From positions 1 to 50,604 of the forward strand of contig WSZT01000036.1 of NCBI GenBank assembly GCA_013139985.1: a stretch of 50,604 bases of DNA, written 5' to 3'. Below are positions 24,194-33,405 of this stretch, one piece after another. The number at the start of each line of letters is the position of its first letter. The first letter of the stretch is position 1. The DNA is from Candidatus Methanophagales archaeon. GTDB lineage: Archaea; Halobacteriota; Syntropharchaeia; Alkanophagales; Methanospirareceae. Position numbers and translations under genes: made by a program. The notes beneath the pieces are model-generated. The model was not told the origin of the DNA. It was given only the letters and a program-made list of their open reading frames with translations, and ran no database searches.

Positions 24194-25933
24194 ATGCCAT
24201 ATAATGATATACAGCATAGTTTCATGAAGGCGATGTCAGATAAGTTCGATGAGAAGCCAGAGAGTACCGAGACAAAGTTCTACGTGTATGGTGGTATAGC
24301 GCAGAAAGGAGGGATGAGGAAGCGAGAGTTCATAGCTGAAGCGAAGAAGATCGTAGATAGCCGGGTATCTGGTACGCCAGCGTACAATCCTGATGTAGGG
24401 ATGCCGCAAGGGCAGAGATTCTTGATGCCTTACATGATGAACCACACGGACATCATGGTGAACGCGGACGATCTGCACTGGATAAACAATGCAGCAATGC
24501 AGCAGTGCTGGGACGACATGAAGAGAGGTATCGTCTTAGGACTAGACGATGCGCACGGCCTGTTAGAGGCGAGATTGGGTAAGGAAGTTACGCCTGATAC
24601 AATAAGCCACTACATGGAAGTTCTGAACCACGCATTACCTGGTGGTGCGGTCATTCAGGAGCACATGGTGGAGACGAAGCCAATGCTCGTAAATGACAGT
24701 TACGCGAAGATATTCACCGGTGATGACGACCTTGCAGATGCTGTAGACAGGAGGTTCCTGTTAGACATCAACAAGGAGTTCGCAGCAGGCTGGGAGAAAC
24801 CAGGCGAGCAGGCAGACCAGTTGAAAGATGCAATTGGGAAGAAGATCTGGCAGGTCCTGTGGATGCCCACAGTCGTAGGGAGGATGACCGATGGTGGAAC
24901 GATGTTCAGATGGGTAGGTATGCAGGTCGGAATGACAATGATAAGTGCATACAAGTTGTGCGCAGGGGAATCAGTTACGGGTGAATTCGCATACTATGCG
25001 AAGCATGCCGCAGTGGTTCAGTTGTCAAACTACATGCCGGTAAAGAGAGCAAGGGCACATAACGAGCCTGGTGGAATGCCATTAGGTATAAATGCAGACA
25101 GTGTGAGATCACCTGCATTGTTCCCGAACGACCCGATAAGGGATGAATTAGAGAGCATCGCAGTTGCAGCTATGGTTTACGACCAGTTGTGGTTCGGAAC
25201 GTACATGTCTGGAGGTGTAGGATTCACGCAGTATGCGAGTGCAACATACACGGACAACATCCTGGAGGACTTCTGCTACAAGGGCTGTGAGATAGGACTG
25301 GATTACGCAGGTGGCGAAATGGCTTCGGTAAAGGGCGACAAGCTCAACATGGACATCCTGGAACAGATAATAAGAGCAGAGAACGATTATGCACTGACGC
25401 AATACGAAGCATACCCGACAGTTGCGGAGTCGCACTTCGGTGGATCGGTTAGGGCATGCTGTGCAGCAGCGGGATGTGGTAGTGCAGTTGCATGTGCAAC
25501 AGGACTTGCACAGCCAACGCTGAGTGCGTGGTCATTGTCTATGCTGGGACACTACGAGCGTAAAGGAAGACTAGGATTCTTCGGATACGATCTGCAAGAC
25601 CAGTGTACAGCATGTGGTTCGTATTCATACCAGAGCGATGAGGGAATGCCATTCGAGATGAGAGGCGTGAACTATCCGAACTACGCGATGAATGTGGGCC
25701 ATCAGAGTGCGTACGCCGGTCTGGTAGCGGGAGCACACTGTGCGAACAAGGACGCATGGGTACTGTCACCATTGTGGAAGGTGGCGTTCTCAGATCGTGA
25801 CCTACCGTTCGACCGTGGATACGTAACCAAGGAGTACGGACTGGGAGCAAACAGGGAATACACCAAGGTTGCAGGAGAGAGAGACCTGATAATCGCGGGA
25901 CATTACGGCAGAGAACCTGGTGCAAGGTTGTAA
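24194..25933 (+). CDS. mcrA: Methyl-coenzyme M reductase alpha subunit, ANME-1 type
   Basis: A 579-residue catalytic subunit. The Gln axial ligand of F430 nickel is in VIQEHMVE (Q155), the N-methylhistidine target is in AKHAAVV (H271), and the thioglycine target is in FFGYDLQDQ (G464). By my count Val419 in GGSVRACC replaces the modified Gln of methanogens. A CC-x4-C-x5-C patch (C422, C423, C428, C434) follows. Both are hallmarks of the ANME-1 enzyme that binds methylthio-F430. The subunit is longer than the roughly 550 residues of methanogen McrA. Translation is coupled to mcrG, and a strong hairpin terminator follows. Confidence 0.98.
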   Translation: MPYNDIQHSFMKAMSDKFDEKPESTETKFYVYGGIAQKGGMRKREFIAEAKKIVDSRVSGTPAYNPDVGMPQGQRFLMPYMMNHTDIMVNADDLHWINNAAMQQCWDDMKRGIVLGLDDAHGLLEARLGKEVTPDTISHYMEVLNHALPGGAVIQEHMVETKPMLVNDSYAKIFTGDDDLADAVDRRFLLDINKEFAAGWEKPGEQADQLKDAIGKKIWQVLWMPTVVGRMTDGGTMFRWVGMQVGMTMISAYKLCAGESVTGEFAYYAKHAAVVQLSNYMPVKRARAHNEPGGMPLGINADSVRSPALFPNDPIRDELESIAVAAMVYDQLWFGTYMSGGVGFTQYASATYTDNILEDFCYKGCEIGLDYAGGEMASVKGDKLNMDILEQIIRAENDYALTQYEAYPTVAESHFGGSVRACCAAAGCGSAVACATGLAQPTLSAWSLSMLGHYERKGRLGFFGYDLQDQCTACGSYSYQSDEGMPFEMRGVNYPNYAMNVGHQSAYAGLVAGAHCANKDAWVLSPLWKVAFSDRDLPFDRGYVTKEYGLGANREYTKVAGERDLIIAGHYGREPGARL

Positions 25934-25966
25934 ATAACGCGAACGAACAAGAAAGGAAGTTTATTT

Positions 25967-26010
25967 AAGGAGGAAGGATATTTTTCCTCCTTCTTTATTT
26001 ATTTTTTCTA
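25967..26010 (+). terminator. Hairpin terminator of the mcr operon
   Basis: AAGGAGGAA...TTCCTCCTT forms a perfect 9-bp stem (25967-25992), followed by a T-rich run (ctttatttatttttt). It lies 34 bp after the mcrA stop codon. The stem arm also looks like a ribosome-binding site, but no start codon follows it. Confidence 0.65.
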
Positions 26011-26040
26011 CCGTATTTGATTTAACTCTAAGAGCAGTTT

Positions 26041-26068
26041 ACCAAACCACAGGATTACAGGGATTTCC
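26041..26068. repeat. Short intergenic repeat family B, copy 2
   Basis: ACCACAGGATTACAGGG matches the copies at 11956 and 39928. It lies between mcrA and the CBS-domain gene. Confidence 0.45.
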
Positions 26069-26204
26069 AAAATAAATATAAATTATTGACACAGATGAAA
26101 AGATATAGAGACGAGGAAAAAATACTATTATTTATTATCTATGTAATTTGTCTATTTATTGCGTAGCAATCGGAAGTTTTGAGAGTAAAAAGGGGTAAGA
26201 AAAG

Positions 26205-27020
26205 ATGAAAGTTAAGGATGTTATGAGCGGTCCGGTAATCACGGAGGATGAAGACACTTCTGTTACTATAATAGCGAGGGACATGGAACTGTCGGAGATA
26301 GGTAGTGTAGTGATAACAAGAGAAGACAAACCTGTTGGGATAGTTACTGACCGTGATATATCAATGAAGATTTGTGCTAAGATGGGAACACCAGGTGAGG
26401 TAACGGCAAAAGGGATAATGACCTCTCCTTTGATTACTATCGGACCAGAAGCACCGGTGGAAACGGCATGTGGGCTCCTGGCTGAGACTGACATAAGGCG
26501 GCTACCGGTGATGGAAAATGATAAGCTCGTGGGTATTATAAGCGTTAGAAATATATTGAGCGGTGCACCGGAGTATGTGCAAAGATTCTATCCCGCGGAA
26601 GGCGAACTGGTATCGGAGCAATTGGAAGTTGGGGATGTAATGACCTTGGACGTAATCACTGTGGATGAAGACACATTTGTCTCTGAAATATCTAAGGATA
26701 TGGAAGAAACAGGGATAGGGGGTGTAGTGATAACGAGGGGAGGTAAGCCTATAGGTATGGTTACAGATCGTGACATAGCATCAAAAGTCATAATGGCAGA
26801 TAAAAAGGCGAGCGAAATAAAAGCAAAGGAAATTATGTGCTCTCCTTTGATCACCATAGGGCCAGACGCATCGGTGGAGAAGGCATGCGGGATCATGGCT
26901 GCGAAAGGCATAAGAAGGATGCCGGTGATGGATGATGATAAGCTCGTGGGCATCATAAGCGTTAGAAATATATTGACACGATCACCCGGGCATGTATACA
27001 AATTCTATCCGGGGGAATGA
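26205..27020 (+). CDS. Four-CBS-domain protein
   Basis: A 271-residue cytoplasmic protein made of four CBS motifs in two Bateman modules. Motifs open with VKDVMSGPVITEDED, IMTSPLITIGPEAP, VGDVMTLDVITVDED and IMCSPLITIGPDAS, with KPVGIVTDRDIS and KLVGIISVRNIL ends. The two halves are clearly an internal duplication. CBS pairs bind adenosine nucleotides or S-adenosylmethionine and act as energy sensors; no effector domain is fused. It is the first gene downstream of mcrBGA but behind a terminator. The target is unknown. Confidence 0.85.
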   Translation: MKVKDVMSGPVITEDEDTSVTIIARDMELSEIGSVVITREDKPVGIVTDRDISMKICAKMGTPGEVTAKGIMTSPLITIGPEAPVETACGLLAETDIRRLPVMENDKLVGIISVRNILSGAPEYVQRFYPAEGELVSEQLEVGDVMTLDVITVDEDTFVSEISKDMEETGIGGVVITRGGKPIGMVTDRDIASKVIMADKKASEIKAKEIMCSPLITIGPDASVEKACGIMAAKGIRRMPVMDDDKLVGIISVRNILTRSPGHVYKFYPGE

Positions 27021-27029
27021 AGGGATAGA

Positions 27030-27093
27030 AAGTTGTGGCGATATAATTTCGACAGTATTATTTTCAATTGTTAGAAGGTTATCGCCACAACTT
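27030..27093. terminator. 14-bp inverted repeat between convergent genes
   Basis: AAGTTGTGGCGATA (27030-27043) and its perfect complement TATCGCCACAACTT (27080-27093) flank a 36-nt loop. It fills the 84-bp gap between the convergent CBS and adenine deaminase genes, so a bidirectional terminator is likely. A small mobile palindrome is the alternative. Confidence 0.5.
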
Positions 27094-27104
27094 GAATATA
27101 CAAT

Positions 27105-28802
27105 TCATAAGAAAATAGCTACTATTTCTCGCTTCGCCACATCTACCAACCCCTTGTCTGTTATTTTTAACTTCGGTATCACAGGTAAAGCGAGAAAAGA
27201 GATTGCAATAAGAGGAGCAGGCAGTTTACAGCCCATCTCGGAAATATTATCATCCATCTCTTTTTGCTTTCGCATCACATAATCCAACCCTTTATCACTC
27301 ATGAGTCCAGCAATAGGCAGTTTTAACTCACTCGTTACTTCTTTGCCATTGCAAAGAACAATTCCTCCTCCTATATCCTTTAAACGGTTGCAAGCGAGAG
27401 CCATATCTTCTTCGTTTGTGCCTATAACGACAATATTATGCGAGTCATGAGCGATAGTGGACGCGATTGCACCTGTTTTCAATCCAAACCCTTTTACAAA
27501 ACCCAAGCCCATATTACCGGAGTAATGGTGCCGTTCGAGAACACCGATTTCTAATATATCACGAGCTATCTCTATGCCGCTTATCTCTTCCACGAGCTCT
27601 TCCGTCAGGAGTTCTCCCTCTATCAAACCTATTATCCTCGCTTTTATTGCGCCTTCTTGCTCTATCACGAACTCATCAGGTTTCACTCGCATTATCCTTA
27701 CACTTTCGCGATATTGTGGATAGTTAAAGCTATATTCAGCGCGCTGCGCAAAATCGGGCTTCCCATTTACTATCACTTTCTCGACTTCAAAAGTATCTAA
27801 ATTCTTTAACAGTACGATGTCCGCGATTTTACCAGGGGCAATACAGCCGATTTCGCCATCCAGTTTGAACCATTGTGCGGGATTTATCGTACACATCTGC
27901 ACCGCCTTCACGGGGTCTATTCCCTCCTCAATAGCTCTTCTCAAAACATAATCTAAATAACCCTCGTCCTTTAAATCGAGCGGTGTTCGGTCGCCGTCAG
28001 TGACAAGCATGCAATTCCTTGTATCTACGGTCCGCAACAGAGGAGCGATCTTTTTCAGGTTTTTAGCCACAGAACCTTCTCTCACCATCACACGCATACC
28101 CAGCCGGAGCTTTTCTCGCGATTCTTCATATGTGGTATTCTCGTGGTCCGAGCCTGCACCACTTACGACATAAGCGTTTAGATCTTTACCGCTGAGTAAT
28201 GGTGCATGACCATCAATTGGCATTTTTAGCGCCTTTGCGATCTCTATCTTCTTCAATACCTCTTCCTCTTTTGCTATGACACCAACGTAGTTCATCACCT
28301 CTGCTAGGCCGATGATCCCGTCCATTCGCAGTAGTTTCCTTATTTCTGTATGGTCTATCGTCGCACCAGAGGTCTCGAGCCCCAGCGAAAGGTCTGTAGA
28401 AGGCACACAAGAAGGAGCCATACAAAATACTTTTAGTGCGGTGGTTCTTGCATCATCTAAAAGCGCTCGTATTCCCGCGATACCTAAGACGTTAGCTATT
28501 TCATGCGGGTCCGCAACCACAGCAGTCGTACCTCGGGGCACTACGGCCTTTGCGAATTCGCGTACCGAAAGCATGCTCATTTCTATGTGCGTATGCCCGT
28601 CTATCAATCCTGGAACCGCATAGTTATTCTGGGCGTCTATCTCCAGCCTACCATCGTATCTCCCTAATCCTGCTATCAAGCCATGAGCGATTGCAATATC
28701 GGTCTCGTATATCTCACCACTGCATACGTTGACAAGGTTCGCGTTTTTCAGTACTAAATCCGCTTTTTTGTCGCCTGAGGCGATGTCAATTAAGGCATTC
28801 AT
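27105..28802 (-). CDS. ade: Adenine deaminase
   Basis: A 565-residue amidohydrolase that converts adenine to hypoxanthine and ammonia in purine salvage. Landmarks are the metal-binding [29 protein letters not shown], the [10 protein letters not shown] histidine, and the C-terminal adenine deaminase domain with [23 protein letters not shown]-like sequence. The length is normal for Ade. A TATA box (cttataaag on the minus strand) is about 24 bp before the ATG, indicating a leaderless message. Confidence 0.93.
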   Translation of the reverse strand: [565 protein letters not shown]

Positions 28803-28820
28803 TTTTTGGCATTTTAGGAA

Positions 28821-28830
28821 ACTTTATAAG
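28821..28830 (-). promoter_or_regulatory. TATA box of ade
   Basis: CTTATAAAGT on the minus strand lies about 24 bp before the ade start codon. Confidence 0.45.
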
Positions 28831-28970
28831 TAGATAGGGATCCATTTTTAAAAAGTTCGTTGACACCAATAGTGTTAAATATCAGGGAAAGGAAAAAGGT
28901 TTACAGGATGATATGGTAGGACAAGTGGAATAAAAACTGGGCTGATAGGTTAAATCAATAGAAAGAGACG

Positions 28971-29261
28971 ATGAACGAGGATATTAAAAAGAGGATAATG
29001 GAAAAAGTTGAGACGGTGATTGAGCGAGTAGAGTTCATCGAAGATGATTACAGCGATATTGATTTTTTAGTCGAACATGACATTTTGGAAGAAAAAAAGG
29101 CGGAGAAATTAAAAGAAGCAAATGGATTAAGAAATAGACTGGTTCATGGATATGATAGTCTAGATGATGAGACTGCATGTTATGCGATAATTGAATTGAT
29201 AGAGGATTTAAGAGATTTTTCTGTTGCGGTGTTAGAATGGAAAAGAGAGAACAGCTCTTAG
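28971..29261 (+). CDS. HEPN-domain (DUF86/HepT-like) toxin
   Basis: A 96-residue helical protein with the HEPN ribonuclease-type motif GLRNRLVHGYD (R-x4-H) at residues about 61-71. In HepT/MntA modules the HEPN protein is the toxin and the nucleotidyltransferase is the antitoxin that AMPylates a conserved tyrosine; here GYDSLD follows the motif as in that family. It overlaps the next gene by 25 bp, a hallmark of these pairs. Confidence 0.85.
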   Translation: MNEDIKKRIMEKVETVIERVEFIEDDYSDIDFLVEHDILEEKKAEKLKEANGLRNRLVHGYDSLDDETACYAIIELIEDLRDFSVAVLEWKRENSS

Positions 29262-29653
29262 ACGTATTGAAGGATATGATACCCTACGTTAAAGGGATAT
29301 TGGTCTATGGCTCATTTATTAAGGGCTATGCAGATGTGAAATCGGATATTGATATATGTGTGATAGAAAAGGAAGGTATAGAGTCGAAGGTTTTGTACGA
29401 GCGGGTTTTGAAAGTTTCGGCAGATGAAAGATACGATATTGTGATATTCAATAGGATACCCTGGTATCTGAGGGGTGAGATACTAGAAAATAACGCGGTT
29501 ATCTATGTAGAGGACGAGGATGACCTGGATTTTTGGTTATACAAGCAATTAAAGATCTGGAACGGGATGAAAAGGAGGCAACAGTTAGTGTCTGCCGATG
29601 ATTTAATCGCTAGAGCGGAAGAAGGGCGATTGAAAAAGGATCCACTCACTTGA
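29237..29653 (+). CDS. MNT-type nucleotidyltransferase antitoxin
   Basis: A 138-residue minimal nucleotidyltransferase with the catalytic GSFIKGYADVKSDIDICVI (GS-x10-D-x-D). It is longer than the shortest MntA proteins, with a helical tail. Paired with the overlapping HEPN gene it forms a type VII-like toxin-antitoxin module. Its 3' end overlaps by 8 bp the convergent coiled-coil gene. Confidence 0.85.
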   Translation: MEKREQLLDVLKDMIPYVKGILVYGSFIKGYADVKSDIDICVIEKEGIESKVLYERVLKVSADERYDIVIFNRIPWYLRGEILENNAVIYVEDEDDLDFWLYKQLKIWNGMKRRQQLVSADDLIARAEEGRLKKDPLT

Positions 29654-30929
29654 ACTCGAATTCAACATCAATCTTCTTACCTGCAATCTCCTCTAGGGCA
29701 TCTAGCAAAAGCCGCTTCTTCGCTATAAGTTCCTCTTCCAGTGTAACTATACGTCTCTTTGATCGGTCTATACCTTCTTCAAATCGCGTGAGTTGCCCCT
29801 TGGTAGAAGCAATAGATTGCTCGATCTCTGCTTTATTTTCGAGGATCGTCATATCCGCAAGCTTACCTTTACGCTCTTTTATTCTTGACTGTAACAGATC
29901 CCTTTTTCCTTTTATCGTGGCTAGTTCAGCATTTAAGAGATGATCTATCCATTTCAATGTCGAGTCCCGCTTTCGATCTTTTAGAATAGAGGCTTCACCT
30001 TCTATGATTCTCTTAATAGCGAGGAGAGAGTCATTGATGTCCCCCTCGAGAGCTCGAATTGGGGACAGCAGGATAGAAGATACCGCTCTTCGCTCTTCAG
30101 GAGTAAGTGTATGCCGTCCACTCTCATCCTGTTTCTTTAATAAGTTGAGTGGTTTATTAATAGGGGCGAACAATTTGCTAACATCCGATTCAAGCACGTT
30201 TAAATCCGCCTCTAACTGTGATAACTCGGTTTCAAGCTCTTTGAGTTGCATCCATTCCGCGTCTTCTTCTATCTGCCGCAACCTCTCCCATTCTGTTTCT
30301 ATTTTACTTTCGAGTACAAAACAGTCTTCTTCTCGATCACGAACATTCGCCTTCTCCTTTTCTATCTCTGATTTTAGATCTTTTATGGCCTGTATAATCC
30401 CCGGCACTTCTTCTAACTTCATTATATGGCTTTCTTTTTCCCGTATTGGTCTAATAAGTAGGTTAAGAGCAGTTTTCAGGCGTTTGAGATCGGATACAAC
30501 CTCCTTAACTACATCAGGGAAAAGAGACCGAACATAGTAGATGCTCTTCGATGATTTGCCAAGAGTTGATTCTATGTTAGCGGATGTCAGTTTATAAAAG
30601 GACAGAACAGTTTTATAATCGGTTTGCGTGGGAACCGAAATTTTTTCAGTCAGCGTATTGAGCTGTTTCACCATTTTATCTCGGTTCACCAGCCCTAATT
30701 TGGTGAGATTGGCCGGCATATTCTCAATTGGTTCAGCGTCCTGAAGCTGGGTTGTATCCTGTTTGAGCAGATCACGTACATCTCCAATCTCACGATATAA
30801 CTTATCGGCAGTTGTACTCAGACTACGGAATAGCGAGTTCGACACCAGCTCCAGCCAGGTATCTAGCCCATCGAAGGCGACGGTGGACGGTATTTCATCC
30901 TTACCAAAGATACTACTTAGCCACTTCAC
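29646..30929 (-). CDS. Coiled-coil hypothetical protein
   Basis: A 427-residue protein dominated by long heptad-like helices between residues about 165-260 and 340-415 (for example LKELETELSQLEADLNVLESDV), with no Walker motifs, membrane segments or cysteines of note. The start is a GTG at 30929, beginning MKWLSSIFGKDE. Such SMC-like coiled-coil proteins without an ATPase head occur in many archaea; the function is unknown. It converges with the HEPN-MNT pair and overlaps it by 8 bp, so the genes may be arranged as an accessory island, but no link is shown. Confidence 0.65.
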   Translation of the reverse strand: MKWLSSIFGKDEIPSTVAFDGLDTWLELVSNSLFRSLSTTADKLYREIGDVRDLLKQDTTQLQDAEPIENMPANLTKLGLVNRDKMVKQLNTLTEKISVPTQTDYKTVLSFYKLTSANIESTLGKSSKSIYYVRSLFPDVVKEVVSDLKRLKTALNLLIRPIREKESHIMKLEEVPGIIQAIKDLKSEIEKEKANVRDREEDCFVLESKIETEWERLRQIEEDAEWMQLKELETELSQLEADLNVLESDVSKLFAPINKPLNLLKKQDESGRHTLTPEERRAVSSILLSPIRALEGDINDSLLAIKRIIEGEASILKDRKRDSTLKWIDHLLNAELATIKGKRDLLQSRIKERKGKLADMTILENKAEIEQSIASTKGQLTRFEEGIDRSKRRIVTLEEELIAKKRLLLDALEEIAGKKIDVEFEFK

Positions 30930-31002
30930 ATGTTCCTGTAGGTGCTAGATATGTTTATAGTTTTGCTTCTGCTATGCAACTTCCCGTTATTCTCCGGTCA
31001 TG

Positions 31003-31683
31003 TTAAAAATATATGGCAGCACCTTTGACAAAGAACAAAATACCCAAAGAAACCATGAAGATGGCAATTACGAGCATCGTTAATTCGTATCTCCGCCCGA
31101 CAAAGAAATTCTTGCCTCGGGCGAAAGAGAAAGAGACGAAAGAGTACCACGCGAAATCAGAAAGGAAATGCCCTATGGTAACCAAAATTACTCCGGCTAG
31201 AGCAAGCCACTCAAATCCAGTTAATAAAATCGGGTATCCTATTGCCATCCACCAGGGTATAAAGGAGGGATTGAAAGCAGTGAGTAGAAAACCGCCAAAA
31301 ATCGAACTTTTATAATTATACTTTGTGCCCCCCATTTCATTGCTTATCAGTTCCTCCTGTGACCATGACTTCACAGCCTTCGCCTCTTTAATAACACTTA
31401 ATGACATTAAAATAAGTGCAATGCCTCCTATTAGATATATCCATGATTCTAATTGATTGAAATAGCTTTTCAATCCAAGTCCTAAAACAACAAGTGCTAA
31501 TATGATCACACATTCAACGAAAACGTGGCCTATTATAGTAAGAGGCCCTGATAATGCACCTTTCTTCAATGTGTCGGATATTACAAAAGCAAAAAGCGGT
31601 CCCGGTATCAAAGCTCCGCTCAGCCCAGTCAGAAACCCAATAGCTACCAGCGATGCACCGATTAAGAAAGGTGAAGCAGTCAT
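31003..31683 (-). CDS. LysE/RhtB-family membrane exporter
   Basis: A six-helix membrane protein with the LysE-type start GFLTGLSGALIPGPLFAFVISDTLKKG. The track begins at 31740, but a TATA box (aaagcttatatttt on the minus strand) lies inside that extension, so the ATG at 31683 (MTASPFLIG, 226 residues) is the more likely start. Relatives export amino acids or other small solutes and some act on metals; the substrate is unknown. Neighbours are a coiled-coil gene and tRNA-Ala. Confidence 0.75.
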   Translation of the reverse strand: MTASPFLIGASLVAIGFLTGLSGALIPGPLFAFVISDTLKKGALSGPLTIIGHVFVECVIILALVVLGLGLKSYFNQLESWIYLIGGIALILMSLSVIKEAKAVKSWSQEELISNEMGGTKYNYKSSIFGGFLLTAFNPSFIPWWMAIGYPILLTGFEWLALAGVILVTIGHFLSDFAWYSFVSFSFARGKNFFVGRRYELTMLVIAIFMVSLGILFFVKGAAIYF

Positions 31684-31836
31684 TTTACTACTATAAAAGA
31701 GAGAGTGGAAAATATAAGCTTTTTCTCTTGACAAAATCATTAAAACGCGAAACGTATTGATCTATTTGTTAGGCCCATATATTACTTAGTAACTATTATT
31801 ATTATTCAGTAACTCTTATGGAGAAACAAAAGGCGG

Positions 31837-31908
31837 GGGCTCGTAGCTCAGTGGAAGAGTGCCTCCTTCGCGAGGAGGAAGCCACGGGTTCAAATCCCGT
31901 CGAGTCCA
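31837..31908 (+). tRNA. tRNA-Ala (CGC anticodon)
   Basis: A complete cloverleaf: acceptor GGGCTCG/CGAGTCC, D-arm GCTC...GAGT, anticodon stem CCTCC/GGAGG with loop TTCGCGA (anticodon CGC), and T-arm ACGGG-TTCAAAT-CCCGT, discriminator A. The G3-U70 wobble pair that identifies alanine tRNA is present. CCA is not encoded. There is no intron. It lies 57 bp upstream of psmA. Confidence 0.93.
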
Positions 31909-31964
31909 TAAGATAAGTAGAAGAAGAAATAAAAAAATGAACAAAAAAGGTGATGTGAGTACAG

Positions 31965-32702
31965 ATGATGCCACAAATGGGTTATGATCGGGCGATAACA
32001 GTATTCAGCCCTGATGGAAGATTGTTTCAAGTAGAATACGCAAGGGAAGCGGTGAAAAGAGGAACTACCGCCGTGGGGATAAAGGCACAGGACGGTGTTG
32101 CGCTGTTGGTGGACAAGAGATTAACTTCCCGACTATTGGAAGGTGGCTCCGTAGAGAAAATATTCCGGTTAGACACGCATATAGGCGCAGCAACTTCGGG
32201 ATTGGTAGCAGATGCGAGGATGCTGATAGATCGAGGTCGAATAGAATCACAAATAAATAAAGTCGTATATGACGAGCCAATAGCTGTGGAAACATTAGCG
32301 AAAAAGATATGCGATTATAAGCAAGCATTTACACAATATGGCGGGCTTAGACCTTTTGGTACCGCGTTGTTGATAGGTGGTGTGTACAATGGCGATACGT
32401 ACCTCTTTGAAACTGACCCCAGTGGTGCGTTACTGGAATATAAAGCAACTGCGATAGGTTCCGGGAGAAGCATAGTAACAGAGCTACTTGAGCAGCAGTA
32501 TAAAGAAGGCCTCAAACTTGAAGATGCCATCTTGCTCGGTTTGGAAGCGTTGTATAAAGTAACAGAAGGAAAGATAGACATAACAACCGTGGATGTAGGT
32601 CTCGCTGAGTTAGAGACGAAAACGTTCAGGATTTTAGAGGCAAAGGAGCTGGAACCGTACATAAAGAAGGTGCAAGAGAGGGGAAAGAAGGCAGAAGAGT
32701 AA
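31965..32702 (+). CDS. psmA: 20S proteasome alpha subunit
   Basis: A 245-residue alpha-type subunit starting [33 protein letters not shown], the conserved N-terminal gate region with the YDR motif and H0 helix. The alpha rings gate entry to the proteolytic beta rings in the cytoplasm. The ATG at 31965 follows ggtgat. It heads a tightly spaced operon psmA-SBDS-rrp4-rrp41-rrp42, the conserved archaeal proteasome/exosome superoperon. No beta subunit is in the window. Confidence 0.95.
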   Translation: MMPQMGYDRAITVFSPDGRLFQVEYAREAVKRGTTAVGIKAQDGVALLVDKRLTSRLLEGGSVEKIFRLDTHIGAATSGLVADARMLIDRGRIESQINKVVYDEPIAVETLAKKICDYKQAFTQYGGLRPFGTALLIGGVYNGDTYLFETDPSGALLEYKATAIGSGRSIVTELLEQQYKEGLKLEDAILLGLEALYKVTEGKIDITTVDVGLAELETKTFRILEAKELEPYIKKVQERGKKAEE

Positions 32703-32706
32703 GGAA

Positions 32707-33399
32707 ATGGTAAGTCTAGACAAAGCGGTGGTGGCCAGGTATAAGCACGGCAAGAAGAATTTTGAGATACTCGTTGACCCTGAGCTGGCATATCAGATCA
32801 GGAGTGAGGGTAAAGGTGAAGTAGAACCCGCTTTGGCTGCTGATGAGATTTTTACAAATGCCTCAAAGGGCGAAAAAGCAACGGACGGGGATTTGATGAC
32901 CGCTTTTTCTAGCACCGATGTCGTGGAAATAGCGGAGAGGATAATAAAAGAAGGCGAGGTGCAACTGACTGCGGCACAAAGGAGAAAAAAGGTTGAGGAG
33001 AAAAGGAAGATGGTAATAGACCAGATTGCTCGTATCTCTATAAATCCGCAGACTAAAACACCTCATACGCCTACAAGAATAGAAATTGCTATGACCGAAG
33101 CTAAGGTGCACATTGACCCCTTTAAACGTGTAGACGAGTTAGTAAATGAGACTGTGAAGGCTATACGGCCAATAATTCCGATAAAGATAGAGGAGACCGA
33201 GATAGCGATAAAAATCCCTGCGGCATACACAGCTCGAGTATATGAACTAAAGGGTAATTATAGCGTGATAAAGGAGGAGTGGCAAGGAGATGGTTCATTC
33301 GTAGCGGTGGTGAAAATACCGGCGGGAATGAGAGATGAACTATTCTCTTTTTTGAACCATATAACAAAAGGAGATGTTCAAACAAAGATAGTAAAGTGA
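32707..33399 (+). CDS. SBDS ribosome maturation factor homologue
   Basis: A 230-residue SBDS (Shwachman-Bodian-Diamond syndrome) family protein with the N-terminal FYSH domain (MVSLDKAVVARYKHGKKNFEILVDP), a central helical domain with TAAQRRKKVEEKRKMVIDQIARI, and a C-terminal ferredoxin-like domain (PIKIEETEIAIKIP). SBDS proteins release the anti-association factor aIF6 from the large ribosomal subunit. It starts 5 bp after psmA within the exosome operon, the usual archaeal position. Confidence 0.95.
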   Translation: MVSLDKAVVARYKHGKKNFEILVDPELAYQIRSEGKGEVEPALAADEIFTNASKGEKATDGDLMTAFSSTDVVEIAERIIKEGEVQLTAAQRRKKVEEKRKMVIDQIARISINPQTKTPHTPTRIEIAMTEAKVHIDPFKRVDELVNETVKAIRPIIPIKIEETEIAIKIPAAYTARVYELKGNYSVIKEEWQGDGSFVAVVKIPAGMRDELFSFLNHITKGDVQTKIVK

Positions 33400-33405
33400 T
33401 GTACC

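Noticed and set aside
25967-25992. aaggagga after mcrA as the ribosome-binding site of another gene
   Set aside because: No start codon or ORF follows. The sequence is one arm of a perfect hairpin followed by a T-rich run, so it is a terminator.
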